DNA from: an uncultured Psychromonas sp.
GTDB lineage: Bacteria > Pseudomonadota > Gammaproteobacteria > Enterobacterales > Psychromonadaceae
Assembly (NCBI RefSeq): GCF_947489755.1
Contig: NZ_CANLFB010000030.1
Span: forward strand, 1-46,224
Direction of reading: 5' to 3'
Length of the DNA stretch: 46,224 nt
The notes below the pieces were generated by a model. The model was not told the origin of the DNA. It did not search any database and was given only the letters and a program-made list of their open reading frames with translations. Positions within the stretch are counted from its first letter, which is position 1; each line of letters starts with the position of its first letter. Both the position numbers and the translations under genes were made by a program. Shown piece by piece: positions 35,182-44,483 of the stretch.

Positions 35182-35829
35182 ATGCTAGATAAATTTGTCA
35201 CTCCCTACATTAAACCGATTCTAACACCTGTCGTGGAATTGTTAGATAAACGTGGCATACATCCAGACCAAGTCACTTTAGTAGGGTTTGTTATTGGCTT
35301 ATTAGCAGTACCGTTATTAACAGCGCAACTTTGGGGTGCAGCATTAATAATGATAATACTAAACCGTGTTTTAGATGGTTTAGATGGTGCATTAGCCCGT
35401 CATCAAAAAAGCAGTAGTAGTGCTGGCGGTTATTTAGATATTTGTGTCGACTTTCTCTTTTATGCAGCCATCCCTGTCGGCTTTGCTTTAGCGAACCCAG
35501 CCGTTAATGCTTTACCTGCTGTTATATTGTTATGTGTTTTTATTGGCACTGGTTCAACCTTTCTAGCCTTTGCCATACCCGCTGAAAAACTTAACTTAGC
35601 AAGGCCACAGTTTGCGAATAAAAGCTTTTATTTTTTAAATGGATTAACTGAAGGTACTGAAACTATCGCCTTTTTTATTGCTTTTTGTTTATGGCCTGCC
35701 TACTTTCCTGAACTAGCTTATACTTTTGCTTTTTTAGGGGCGATCACTGTTTTTACTCGTCTCCACGGTGGTTACCAAACATTAAAAAGTCATCAGACTG
35801 ACAGTCTAGAAAAAGAACAGGATAAATAA
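35182..35829 (+). CDS. CDP-alcohol phosphatidyltransferase family membrane enzyme (YnjF-like)
   Basis: A 215-residue integral membrane enzyme with about six helices. The family signature DGLDGALAR (Asp65, Asp68, Arg73) continues to GGYLDICVD (Asp86, Asp90), so all four metal-binding/catalytic aspartates are present. Such enzymes join a CDP-linked lipid and an alcohol to make phospholipid headgroups. E. coli has a comparable gene, ynjF, at the end of its ynj cluster, which supports a link with ynjBCD. The alcohol acceptor is unknown. Starts 22 bases after ynjD. Confidence 0.92.
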   Translation: MLDKFVTPYIKPILTPVVELLDKRGIHPDQVTLVGFVIGLLAVPLLTAQLWGAALIMIILNRVLDGLDGALARHQKSSSSAGGYLDICVDFLFYAAIPVGFALANPAVNALPAVILLCVFIGTGSTFLAFAIPAEKLNLARPQFANKSFYFLNGLTEGTETIAFFIAFCLWPAYFPELAYTFAFLGAITVFTRLHGGYQTLKSHQTDSLEKEQDK

Positions 35830-35831
35830 CG

Positions 35832-36641
35832 ATGATCGATGATACTTTTATTCGCCTTGGCATATTCATTAGTATCTTAGCGATAATGATAATTGTCGAG
35901 CAGGCCTTTCCCGCTCGACAATTATCGACTAAAAAACAAGCGCCAACAAAAACCACTCGATTAATTGGAAACTTTGGTATTGTTTTCATATCAGGGTTAT
36001 CAGCGAGGTTAGCTCTCCCTATTGGATTAACGGGTATCGCACTTTATTGCACTCAACAACAATGGGGGTTATTTAATCTTTTAAACTTACCTTCTTGGTT
36101 AACGATTGCATTAAGTTTACTGCTGTTAGATATGCTCATTTATTGGCAACATCGTTTATTTCATAAAATCCCCTTATTATGGCAGTTACATAAAGTACAC
36201 CATGCAGATTCACATGTAGATGCCAGCACTGGATTACGCTTTCATCCATTAGAAATAGTGGCCAGTATCTTCGTCAAAGCCATCGCTGTCATCTTATTAG
36301 GTGTTCCTGCTTTTGCCGTTATCTTATTTGAAGTGTTATTAAATGGGTTTGCGTTGTTTAACCATGCCAATATTCGCTTACCTAAAAAAGTTGAAGCGGT
36401 CACGCGTTTAATTTTAATGACACAAATATTACATCGCATTCACCACAGCCAGTTATTTAAAGAAAGTAACTCAAATTATGGGTTCAGTGTTATATGGTGG
36501 GATAGATTATTTGGTAGTTATTCAGCTGAAGCGACTAAACCAGATTTAGAGATTGATATTGGCATCAAGGAATTTCCAGATGCAAAAGACAATGCAAATT
36601 TATTAGGCTTACTGTTCATGCCCTTTAAACGTAAAAAGTAA
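35832..36641 (+). CDS. Fatty acid hydroxylase/sterol desaturase superfamily membrane enzyme
   Basis: A 269-residue membrane di-iron enzyme with the superfamily histidine clusters: WQHRLFH (HxxxH), LHKVHHADSHVD (HxxHH) and HRIHHSQ (HxxHH), between membrane segments. These bind the iron pair that hydroxylates or desaturates lipids. It begins 2 bases after the phosphatidyltransferase gene, so a lipid-modifying role together with it is likely by inference; the lipid is unknown. Last gene of the set, 113 bases before nrdB. Confidence 0.92.
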   Translation: MIDDTFIRLGIFISILAIMIIVEQAFPARQLSTKKQAPTKTTRLIGNFGIVFISGLSARLALPIGLTGIALYCTQQQWGLFNLLNLPSWLTIALSLLLLDMLIYWQHRLFHKIPLLWQLHKVHHADSHVDASTGLRFHPLEIVASIFVKAIAVILLGVPAFAVILFEVLLNGFALFNHANIRLPKKVEAVTRLILMTQILHRIHHSQLFKESNSNYGFSVIWWDRLFGSYSAEATKPDLEIDIGIKEFPDAKDNANLLGLLFMPFKRKK

Positions 36642-36698
36642 GCTAATCCAATACTTTTTACGGTAAAAAACAAAGACAAAATTAAACTAAATCAGTGA

Positions 36699-36726
36699 TT
36701 GTAACGTAGTAAGTTGTTAGTATACG
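36699..36726 (+). promoter_or_regulatory. Candidate nrdB promoter
   Basis: TTGTAA (36699-36704) and TATACG (36721-36726) with 16-bp spacing form a possible sigma-70 promoter in the 113-bp gap before nrdB. I see no NrdR box pair here, unlike the region before nrdA. Confidence 0.35.
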
Positions 36727-36754
36727 CAAAATTATAATTCTAACGGAGAGTCAC

Positions 36755-37900
36755 ATGGCTTACACAACTTTCTCTACCCTTTCCAATGACGCTATGAAAG
36801 AACCGATGTTCTTTGGCAATCCTGTTAACGTGGCTCGTTACGATCAACAAAAGTTCGAAGTTTTTGAAAAATTAATCGAAAAGCAGCTATCGTTTTTCTG
36901 GCGCCCTGAAGAAATCGATGTAAGCCGTGACCGTATCGATTTCTTGAACTTGCCAGATCATGAGCAACATATCTTCATTTCAAACTTGAAATATCAAACG
37001 CTATTAGATTCGATTCAAGGTCGTAGCCCAAATGTTGCATTATTACCTATTGTTTCATTACCAGAGCTAGAAACATGGATTGAAACATGGTCATTCTCTG
37101 AAACTATCCATAGTCGTAGTTACACGCATATTTTACGTAACTTATTCACAGATCCGAATGAAGTATTTGAAGATATCGTGAATAATGACGAAATTCAAAA
37201 ACGTGCTGTTGATATCTCTTTTTATTACGATGAACTAATCCATGCAGTGCAATTTATGCAACTACACGGATTTGCACAAACTGATATTAAATACGTCAAT
37301 ATTCAAGGTGAAACTGAAGCCTTAACATTGCGTGATATTAAGAAAAAACTCTACCTTTGTATTTGTTCAACGAATGCACTAGAAGCAATACGTTTTTATG
37401 TCTCATTTGCTTGTTCATTTGCCTTTGCTGAGCGCGACTTGTTAGAAGGCAATGCTAAGATCATCAAATTAATTGCACGTGATGAAGCCTTACATTTGAA
37501 CTCAACGCAACAAATGCTAAATTTATGGGCAGATGGAAAAGACGACCCTGAAATGGCAGAAATTGCGATAGAGTGTTTTGCAGAAGGTAAAGCGATTTTC
37601 TTAAAAGCAGCAGAACAAGAAAAAGAATGGGCTCAATACCTATTTAAAGATGGTTCGATGATAGGCTTAAATGAAGAAATTCTATGTCAGTATGTTGAAT
37701 ACATTGCTAATCAACGTATGCAAGCCATTGGTTATGAAGCCCCTTTTAAAGTTAAAAGTAACCCGATTCCATGGATTAACCATTGGTTAGTAAGCGACAA
37801 TGTACAAGTAGCACCTCAAGAAGCTGAAATTAGCTCTTACTTAGTAGGTCAAATTAACAGTACTGTCGATAGCGAAGATTTAAGTACATTTGAACTATAA
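36755..37900 (+). CDS. nrdB: Class Ia ribonucleoside-diphosphate reductase, small (beta) subunit
   Basis: 381 residues, against 376 in E. coli. It houses the di-iron centre and the tyrosyl radical that starts catalysis in NrdA. The radical Tyr is residue 123 in [15 protein letters not shown]; iron ligands occur in [19 protein letters not shown] and IARDEALHL. The C-terminal tail [20 protein letters not shown] matches the peptide that docks onto NrdA. GGAGAG sits about 6 bases before the ATG. Followed 11 bases later by yfaE. Its partner nrdA is about 8.8 kb upstream, behind a terminator. Confidence 0.97.
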   Translation: MAYTTFSTLSNDAMKEPMFFGNPVNVARYDQQKFEVFEKLIEKQLSFFWRPEEIDVSRDRIDFLNLPDHEQHIFISNLKYQTLLDSIQGRSPNVALLPIVSLPELETWIETWSFSETIHSRSYTHILRNLFTDPNEVFEDIVNNDEIQKRAVDISFYYDELIHAVQFMQLHGFAQTDIKYVNIQGETEALTLRDIKKKLYLCICSTNALEAIRFYVSFACSFAFAERDLLEGNAKIIKLIARDEALHLNSTQQMLNLWADGKDDPEMAEIAIECFAEGKAIFLKAAEQEKEWAQYLFKDGSMIGLNEEILCQYVEYIANQRMQAIGYEAPFKVKSNPIPWINHWLVSDNVQVAPQEAEISSYLVGQINSTVDSEDLSTFEL

Positions 37901-37911
37901 GCGTACAGATA

Positions 37912-38163
37912 ATGCCATCTAAACTAATTTATAATGATCAACAATATACATTAGATGCAGATAAGACACTGCTTGAGAATTTAGAGTCTCAAGCAGTGTC
38001 TGTCGAGTTTCATTGCCGAGATGGACATTGTGGGGCTTGTCGTTCAATGCTCGTTTCTGGTGATGTCACATACAGTAGTTTTCCGATGGCTTATCTAAAA
38101 GAGGGTGAAATTTTGCTTTGTTGTAGTAAAAGTGAAAAAAATATCACCATTAAAAGTCTATAG
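37912..38163 (+). CDS. yfaE: 2Fe-2S ferredoxin for maintenance of NrdB
   Basis: 83 residues, the size of E. coli YfaE (84). Plant-type ferredoxin ligands CRDGHCGAC are present, with the fourth cysteine near LLCCS. YfaE reduces and reloads the di-iron cofactor of NrdB, and it follows nrdB directly, as in E. coli. This keeps the nrdB-yfaE pair intact even though nrdA is elsewhere. Confidence 0.94.
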   Translation: MPSKLIYNDQQYTLDADKTLLENLESQAVSVEFHCRDGHCGACRSMLVSGDVTYSSFPMAYLKEGEILLCCSKSEKNITIKSL

Positions 38164-38332
38164 AGACCATATTCATTACCTCCCAAACTTACGTCAAATA
38201 CACCCGCACTTAAAATTGACAATTTCATGATCAATAAATTCCACAAAAGCGATTTGTATATCAATATAAGCAATTAAAACCTGCTTTAATCACTGTCTAA
38301 TGGCATAATAAATAATATCATTTTTTTATCAT

Positions 38333-39970
38333 ATGGAATTTAGTATTTGCATGAAGCAAAAAAAATATAAGATATTTATTGCATTTACAATCACCATCCT
38401 TTTCTCTGGGGGCTTACTAGCACAAGCGAAATTTTCGGAAGGCTACGAAGCCGCTCACTCAGGTAATTATAAAAAAGCCGTTAAGATATGGGTTCCCCTT
38501 GCAGAAAAAGGTGATGCACCAGCGCAATATACAGTCGGATGGATGTATGAAAGTGGTCAAGGTGTTAAAAAAGATTTAAAAAAGGCTATATATTGGTACT
38601 TGAAATCTGCCAAACAGGAATACAAAGCGGCACAATATGTTCTTGCAACACTGTATGAAAAAGGAACCGGTGTTGAACAAGATAGCAGTAAAGCATTAAG
38701 TTATTATCTTCTTGCAGCAAAACAAGGCGATGCAATATCTCAATATCAAGTTGGCAATTATTACCAGTACGGAATTGGCACAAAAAAAGACAACAAAAAA
38801 AGCATTGTTTGGTATCAAAAAGCCGCCGAACAAGGTCATGTCAATGCACAAATAGATTTAGGCAATATATATCAGTTAGGCGAAGCGCTTGAAATAGATT
38901 ATAAAAAAGCATTTTACTGGTATCAATCGGCCGCTGATCAAGACAATCCGTTGGCCCAGTACCAACTTGCCTACATCTATGAAAATGGTTTAGGTAAAGA
39001 ACAAGACTACGACAAAGCCATTCAACTTTATAACCAATCTGCGAATAATAATTTCTCGCAAGCCGCTTATAAACTAGGTCAGATTTATGAGTCAGGAAAT
39101 GCAGGTAAAATCGATTATAAAAAATCGATTGCTTGGTACCGTCTCGCCGCTTTGAAAGGTAATACTGATGCCCAATTTCAATTAGGTCATTTATCAGAAA
39201 CGGGAACAGGTACTACCAAAAGCATTCAACGCGCTATTGATTGGTATACACAAGCATCACGTCGTGATCATGCAGAAGCTTATTATAAGCTAGCTCAACT
39301 TTATGAAAATGGCACGACTGATTTTAAGCATAATATTTCTCCCAATTTACAAAAAGCTTTTAAAAATTATCAATATGCTTCTTCATTAAACTACCCTTTA
39401 GCCCATGCAAAATTGGCATACTTTTATGAGCACGGTATTTTTACTAAAGTAGATAAAGAAGCAGCTATTTTGCTATATCAACAATCCTCTCAGAAATGGG
39501 CAAAGAAACGTTTATTTAAATTAATAACACATGCTCGATGCTTGAAAACAGCAACGACTCTTTTATTCAATGAAAAAATAAGTTGCGCCAACCGTGAGTT
39601 GTTAAGAGAAAAAATAAAACTACAGAAAATCAAAGTCATCTCTGAAGATGATGATTTAACGACAGATACGTATTTCACCGCAGCAATGACAAAAGGATCG
39701 AGTGAGTTAACAATTCGTTACACTGAAGACAATGAATTTACGCAAGCAACGTATACTTTTGTAGGTCGAAATAATCCATCACTCATAATAACCGTTAAAG
39801 ATAAATTAGTAGAAACTTATGGCCAACCGAGCTATTCACAAGGTAATCAATTGCAAGGCGAAGCTAGTTTTCAATGGCGATTAACAGATAACATTATTCT
39901 ACGTGTTTTCCGTCTTTGGCCTGATACAACAACATTTGTTGAATATTCACAGGCAGAGTTTTTCCAATAA
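38333..39970 (+). CDS. Sel1-repeat exported protein
   Basis: A 545-residue protein with an N-terminal signal segment (hydrophobic ~14-31, ...LLAQAKF). About ten Sel1-like repeats follow between residues ~35 and ~390, each of the form A-x-x-x-L-G-x-x-Y-x-x-G-x-G (AQYTVGWMYESGQG, AQYQLAYIYENGLG, AAYKLGQIYESGN). They build a helical solenoid for protein contacts. Residues ~440-545 form a separate non-repeat domain I do not recognise. The start may be the ATG at 38333 or at 38351; neither has a good ribosome binding site. Partner unknown. Confidence 0.88.
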   Translation: MEFSICMKQKKYKIFIAFTITILFSGGLLAQAKFSEGYEAAHSGNYKKAVKIWVPLAEKGDAPAQYTVGWMYESGQGVKKDLKKAIYWYLKSAKQEYKAAQYVLATLYEKGTGVEQDSSKALSYYLLAAKQGDAISQYQVGNYYQYGIGTKKDNKKSIVWYQKAAEQGHVNAQIDLGNIYQLGEALEIDYKKAFYWYQSAADQDNPLAQYQLAYIYENGLGKEQDYDKAIQLYNQSANNNFSQAAYKLGQIYESGNAGKIDYKKSIAWYRLAALKGNTDAQFQLGHLSETGTGTTKSIQRAIDWYTQASRRDHAEAYYKLAQLYENGTTDFKHNISPNLQKAFKNYQYASSLNYPLAHAKLAYFYEHGIFTKVDKEAAILLYQQSSQKWAKKRLFKLITHARCLKTATTLLFNEKISCANRELLREKIKLQKIKVISEDDDLTTDTYFTAAMTKGSSELTIRYTEDNEFTQATYTFVGRNNPSLIITVKDKLVETYGQPSYSQGNQLQGEASFQWRLTDNIILRVFRLWPDTTTFVEYSQAEFFQ

Positions 39971-40410
39971 ATACCAATATAGCACTACCCCCCCCTGAAC
40001 CAATAAGCCAGCGTTACACCAAAGGCTGATTCACTTGTTTATTTTTATTCTTAATTAACTAAAGATAATGATTCTCACATTGCATCGTTCCACTAACATC
40101 GCTACTTTTACATTGCCTCATTTTTATATTTTTATTTCCTTATGAGCCCTCGTGGCTCAATAACATTAAGCGAGAAAACATGACATTATTTCCCAATACC
40201 CTGTTATTACTTTAATAAATTGCTTTGAATGACACGCCATTGATTATTAAAAAAATATAACTAATTAATTTTAATTTAAATTACGTTTCTATTAAGTAAG
40301 CAGAATTGGGGTTAAATATTAAAACCTAACTATTGGAAAATGATAGAATACAAAAACCTACAACATAATGAACCATCGACAAACAATTAAACATTCAAAT
40401 AAGTGAATTC
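39971..40410. other. Spacer between the Sel1-repeat and antiporter genes
   Basis: About 440 bp. A C-run of nine bases near 39989 and a small GAGCC/GGCTC hairpin at 40144-40158 are the only structures seen. The antiporter promoter is presumably in the AT-rich second half. Confidence 0.45.
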
Positions 40411-42027
40411 ATGGATAGCACAATATTACTTTTTATAGGCGTTGCATTTACCTTTGGTATGCTGATCAATTTAACTGGCCTCCCTCCTATGGTGGGTTTT
40501 TTATTAGCAGGCTTTACCCTTAACTTTATTGGCTTTGAATCAACCGATAACCTTGTCACATTAGCTAATTTGGGTGTTACTTTATTATTATTTTCAATCG
40601 GTCTAAAACTAGATATACGTACCCTATTCAAGTCTGAAGTATGGGGCGGGGCAAGTATCCATCTTATCGCTAGTCTTATTTTCTATACCGGCATTTTATT
40701 TGTTATCAAGCAACTTGGTGTGTCTCTTTTTGCAGGTTTAGATATTTTCGGCATTGTACTCATCTCCTTTGCTTTAAGCTTTTCCAGTACTGTATTTGCA
40801 GTTAAAATATTAGAAGACAAGAGCGAAGCAAACTCGCTTTATGGGCGTATTGCGATCGGTATACTGATCATGCAAGATATTTTCGCAGTACTCTTTTTAA
40901 CTATTTCAGTGGGTAAAATACCGTCTATTTGGGCGATCGGTTTAATTGCCCTTCCCCTGGTTAGACCGCTGCTATATAAATTATTAGACAAAGCAGGACA
41001 TGGAGAACTACTGGTTTTATATGGCTTCTTTTTAGCGCTAGTCGTTGGTGCAGGTTTATTTGAAAGCGTCGGCATGAAAGCTGATTTAGGGGCATTAATA
41101 GCAGGTATGTTATTAGCTGGGCACCCAAGTGCAAAAGAAATGGCACGCTCATTATTTAATTTAAAGGAACTATTTTTAGTCTGCTTCTTTTTAAATATAG
41201 GTTTTGGTGGGTTACCTAATGTCGATCATTTAATGATTGCGGCTGTCTTATCAATATTACTCTTTGGTAAAATTGCTCTTTATTTTTTAACCCTCAGTAA
41301 ATTTAAATTACGCTCACGTACGTCTTTATTTGCCGCGTTTAGTTTAGCGAATTACAGCGAATTTGGACTCATTGTAGCTTCACTAGCCACCCATAAAGGT
41401 TGGCTAACTAGAGATTGGTTAATCATTACCGCTATCGCTGTTTCGTTAAGTTTTATCATTGCCGCTTTATTAAATAAATATGCAGATGCAATTTACGACC
41501 GCTACCGAATCGCACTGAAGCGTTATCAAGCAACACGCTTACATTTAGATGACAGACCTGTTCGTGTGGGTGATGCGCAAATATTAGTAATGGGTATGGG
41601 CCGAATTGGCGTAGGTGCCTATGATGCGTTAAAAACTACCTATGGTGAAAAAGTAATGGGCATTGATTATAACCACCTAACAACATTACAGCATAGAGAA
41701 GTCGGAAGACGCGTGATCACAGGCGATGCGCTCGACTCTGATTTTTGGACTAAATTACAACTGACTAATAATATTAAACTGATTCTATTAGCGATGCCGG
41801 ATCATAATGGTAACCGTTATGCAGCAGAGCAATTAAATAATATTCAAAACTGTAGCTTCAAAGTCGCCGCACTTGCTCATTATAAAACCGATGAACAAGA
41901 GTTAAATGCCCTAGGCGTTAATTTAGTCTTCAATATGTACGAGGAAGCGGGTGCAGGTTTTGCCCGCCATGTATGGACAGATTTCCAAGCTATTTTAGGT
42001 AAAAGTCCACAGAAAATGGACTTATAA
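40411..42027 (+). CDS. Kef-type cation:proton antiporter (CPA2) with TrkA-N domain
   Basis: A 538-residue membrane antiporter. Residues ~1-355 hold about twelve membrane helices of the Na+/H+ exchanger (CPA2) type, including FSIGLKLDIRTLF and ALSFSSTVFAVKILEDK (the ion-binding helix of Kef proteins). After a linker, a TrkA-N/RCK nucleotide-binding domain starts at ~390 with GMGRIG (395-400) and the acidic residue of VMGIDYN. Likely K+/H+ exchange gated by NAD(H) or another nucleotide. It resembles KefB/KefC/YbaL-like proteins but is shorter than KefC (620), so I assign no symbol. Monocistronic. Confidence 0.9.
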   Translation: MDSTILLFIGVAFTFGMLINLTGLPPMVGFLLAGFTLNFIGFESTDNLVTLANLGVTLLLFSIGLKLDIRTLFKSEVWGGASIHLIASLIFYTGILFVIKQLGVSLFAGLDIFGIVLISFALSFSSTVFAVKILEDKSEANSLYGRIAIGILIMQDIFAVLFLTISVGKIPSIWAIGLIALPLVRPLLYKLLDKAGHGELLVLYGFFLALVVGAGLFESVGMKADLGALIAGMLLAGHPSAKEMARSLFNLKELFLVCFFLNIGFGGLPNVDHLMIAAVLSILLFGKIALYFLTLSKFKLRSRTSLFAAFSLANYSEFGLIVASLATHKGWLTRDWLIITAIAVSLSFIIAALLNKYADAIYDRYRIALKRYQATRLHLDDRPVRVGDAQILVMGMGRIGVGAYDALKTTYGEKVMGIDYNHLTTLQHREVGRRVITGDALDSDFWTKLQLTNNIKLILLAMPDHNGNRYAAEQLNNIQNCSFKVAALAHYKTDEQELNALGVNLVFNMYEEAGAGFARHVWTDFQAILGKSPQKMDL

Positions 42028-42234
42028 AGAGAAATATCAATACATCAGTGATTTTTGTTAAAAAATTGTACTGATTTCGTGTGACTTTTGATGCTTATTC
42101 TGCAAAAATCATATCTCTCAATATGTTGATCTAGTTTGATCACGAAGCACGTCAGTTAATAAACTTGTGCTTAAAAGTAATTCAAGAAGTAACGGGTAAC
42201 TTTACTATCCGTTTACAATAAAAAAGGTAACCCT

Positions 42235-43905
42235 ATGTGTTCTATTTTTGGTGTGCTCGACATTAAAAGCGATCCTATCGCATTGCGCCAACAAGCAATT
42301 GAAATGTCAAAACTGCTTCGTCATCGCGGCCCAGATTGGTCTGGCGTTTATTCTTCTGATAAAGCGATCCTTGTTCATGAACGTCTTTCTATCGTTGACG
42401 TGAATACAGGTGCACAGCCTTTATACAATCAAAATAATACACACATACTTGCTGTAAATGGTGAAATCTACAATCACAAAGAATTAGCGAAAGAGCTAAC
42501 GTGTGGCTATCAGTTTAAAACTAAATCTGATTGTGAAATCATTCTTGGTTTATACGAAGAAAAAGGAAATGCATTTTTAGATGACCTAAACGGTATCTTT
42601 GCTTTCTGTTTATACGACGAAGAAAAAGGTAAATACTTAATCGGCCGTGATCACATGGGTATTATCCCACTGTATCAAGGTTGGGATGAGCATGGTAACT
42701 ACTATGTAGCCTCTGAAATGAAAGCATTAACACCTATTTGTTCAAAAGTATCTGAATTCCCACCAGGGCACTACTTAGACAGTGAAATCGGCGAGTTAAC
42801 AAAATACTACACACGCGATTGGATGGAATTTGATGCAGTTAAAGACAATGGCGGCAGCGCGGCTGAAATTGGCGAGGCATTAGAAGCAGCGGTAAAACGC
42901 CAACTAATGTGTGATGTACCTTACGGTGTATTATTATCAGGTGGTTTAGATTCATCAGTGATTTCAGCAATCACTCAAAAATTTGCTAAGCAACGTATCG
43001 AAGATAATGATGAAACTGGCGCTTGGTGGCCACAACTACATTCATTCTCTGTTGGCCTTGAAGGTTCGCCAGATTTAGCTGCGGCACAAAAAGTAGCTGA
43101 TGAATTAGGTACGGTTCACCACCCTATTATCTTTACCGTACAAAACGGTATTGATGCACTTAAAGAAGTTATCTATCACTTAGAAACTTACGATGTAACG
43201 ACTATTCGAGCTTCTACGCCAATGTACTTAATGGCGCGTAAGATTAAAGCGATGGGTATCAAAATGGTACTATCAGGTGAAGGCGCTGATGAAATATTCG
43301 GTGGTTACTTATACTTCCATAAAGCACCTAATGCAAAAGAGTTCCATGAAGAGTTAAACCGTAAACTAAGCAAACTACACATGTTTGACTGTTTACGTGC
43401 TAACAAATCAATGGCCGCTTGGGGTATTGAAGCGCGTGTACCATTCTTAGACAAAGAGTTCTTAGACGTAGCAATGCGTACTAACCCTGAACTTAAAATG
43501 ATCAAAGATGGCAAAATTGAGAAAAACATCTTACGTGAAGCGTTTGATGGTCAATTGTTACCAGAAGTTTTATGGCGTCAAAAAGAGCAATTCTCTGATG
43601 GTGTTGGTTACAACTGGATTGATACATTAAAAGCACATATTGAAACACAAGTAACAGATCTACAACTTGAGAGTGCGGAATTCAAATTCCCAATTAATAC
43701 ACCAGATACGAAAGAAGCTTACTTCTACCGTAGTATTTTTGAAGGTCACTTCCCACTTGATAGTGCAGCAGAATGTGTTCCTCATGGTAAATCTGTTGCT
43801 TGTTCAACAGTTGAAGCATTAGCATGGGACGCAAGTTTCCAAAACAATGCAGATCCATCGGGTCGTGCAGCGGGCATTCATAACGATGCTTACGCGCAAA
43901 AATAA
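42235..43905 (+). CDS. asnB: Asparagine synthase B (glutamine-hydrolysing)
   Basis: 556 residues, against 554 in E. coli AsnB. An N-terminal class II glutaminase with the nucleophile Cys2 (MCSIFGVLD) and RHRGPDWSG is followed by the synthetase domain with the ATP pyrophosphatase loop SGGLDSS (235-241) and SGEGADEIFGGY. It makes asparagine from aspartate, ATP and glutamine in the cytoplasm. AAGG lies about 8 bases before the ATG, and a strong terminator follows, so it is its own transcription unit. Confidence 0.97.
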   Translation: MCSIFGVLDIKSDPIALRQQAIEMSKLLRHRGPDWSGVYSSDKAILVHERLSIVDVNTGAQPLYNQNNTHILAVNGEIYNHKELAKELTCGYQFKTKSDCEIILGLYEEKGNAFLDDLNGIFAFCLYDEEKGKYLIGRDHMGIIPLYQGWDEHGNYYVASEMKALTPICSKVSEFPPGHYLDSEIGELTKYYTRDWMEFDAVKDNGGSAAEIGEALEAAVKRQLMCDVPYGVLLSGGLDSSVISAITQKFAKQRIEDNDETGAWWPQLHSFSVGLEGSPDLAAAQKVADELGTVHHPIIFTVQNGIDALKEVIYHLETYDVTTIRASTPMYLMARKIKAMGIKMVLSGEGADEIFGGYLYFHKAPNAKEFHEELNRKLSKLHMFDCLRANKSMAAWGIEARVPFLDKEFLDVAMRTNPELKMIKDGKIEKNILREAFDGQLLPEVLWRQKEQFSDGVGYNWIDTLKAHIETQVTDLQLESAEFKFPINTPDTKEAYFYRSIFEGHFPLDSAAECVPHGKSVACSTVEALAWDASFQNNADPSGRAAGIHNDAYAQK

Positions 43906-43928
43906 TGTCAGTATAAACTGAAATAATT

Positions 43929-43949
43929 AAAGCGCTCATTGAGCGCTTT
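43929..43949 (+). terminator. Intrinsic terminator of asnB
   Basis: AAAGCGCTC-ATT-GAGCGCTTT, a perfect 9-bp stem with a T-run continuing after it, 24 bases past the stop codon. Confidence 0.92.
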
Positions 43950-43990
43950 TTTTATACCCTTTTTTTATAGATTTTTAGGGAAGTAAGAAA

Positions 43991-44455
43991 GTGAATACAA
44001 ATAATTGTTTATGTAAAAGTGGTCAAACATACCAACAATGTTGTCAGCCTTTTCATCAACGACAGCAAAAACCTGATACTTGTGAGCAATTAATGCGTTC
44101 TCGATTCAGTGCTTTTTGTTTACAGTTAGGTGAATACTTATTTTCTACTTACCATCCCAACTTTCGTGGTGATTTAACGATTGAGCAACTCTCAGAAAAA
44201 TCATTAAATTGGACAAATTTAGAGATTGTTGATGCTTATAATGGATTAGATAAAGGTACTGTGGAATTTAAAGCCTGGTATTTATTTGAAGATCAGCTGC
44301 ATTGTCATCATGAACGTTCTAACTTCGTGAAAGAAAATGATCAATGGCTTTATTGCGATGGTACTTTTTATCCTGGTGAAAAATCAGGTAAGATACAGCG
44401 CAATGATACTTGCCCCTGTGGCAGTGGAAAGAAATATAAAAAATGCTGTGCTTAA
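43991..44455 (+). CDS. ychJ: YchJ family protein with two SEC-C motifs
   Basis: A 154-residue protein of the UPF0225/YchJ family, starting at a GTG with AGGG about 10 bases upstream. A SEC-C type zinc motif occurs at each end: CLCKSGQTYQQCC near the N-terminus and CPCGSGKKYKKCC at the C-terminus; between lies an NTF2-like domain (RSRFSAFCLQLGEYLFSTYHP, VEFKAWY). SEC-C motifs bind zinc and contact ribosomal or SecB-type partners in other proteins; the role of YchJ is unknown. purU begins 28 bases after it, so they are probably co-transcribed. Confidence 0.93.
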   Translation: MNTNNCLCKSGQTYQQCCQPFHQRQQKPDTCEQLMRSRFSAFCLQLGEYLFSTYHPNFRGDLTIEQLSEKSLNWTNLEIVDAYNGLDKGTVEFKAWYLFEDQLHCHHERSNFVKENDQWLYCDGTFYPGEKSGKIQRNDTCPCGSGKKYKKCCA

Positions 44456-44483
44456 CAGTAGAATCGAATCAATAGAGAAAATA

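Noticed and set aside
44337-44483. Extended N-terminus of PurU overlapping ychJ
   Set aside because: The family length (280) and binding site fit the ATG at 44484; the extension is the ychJ sequence read in another frame.
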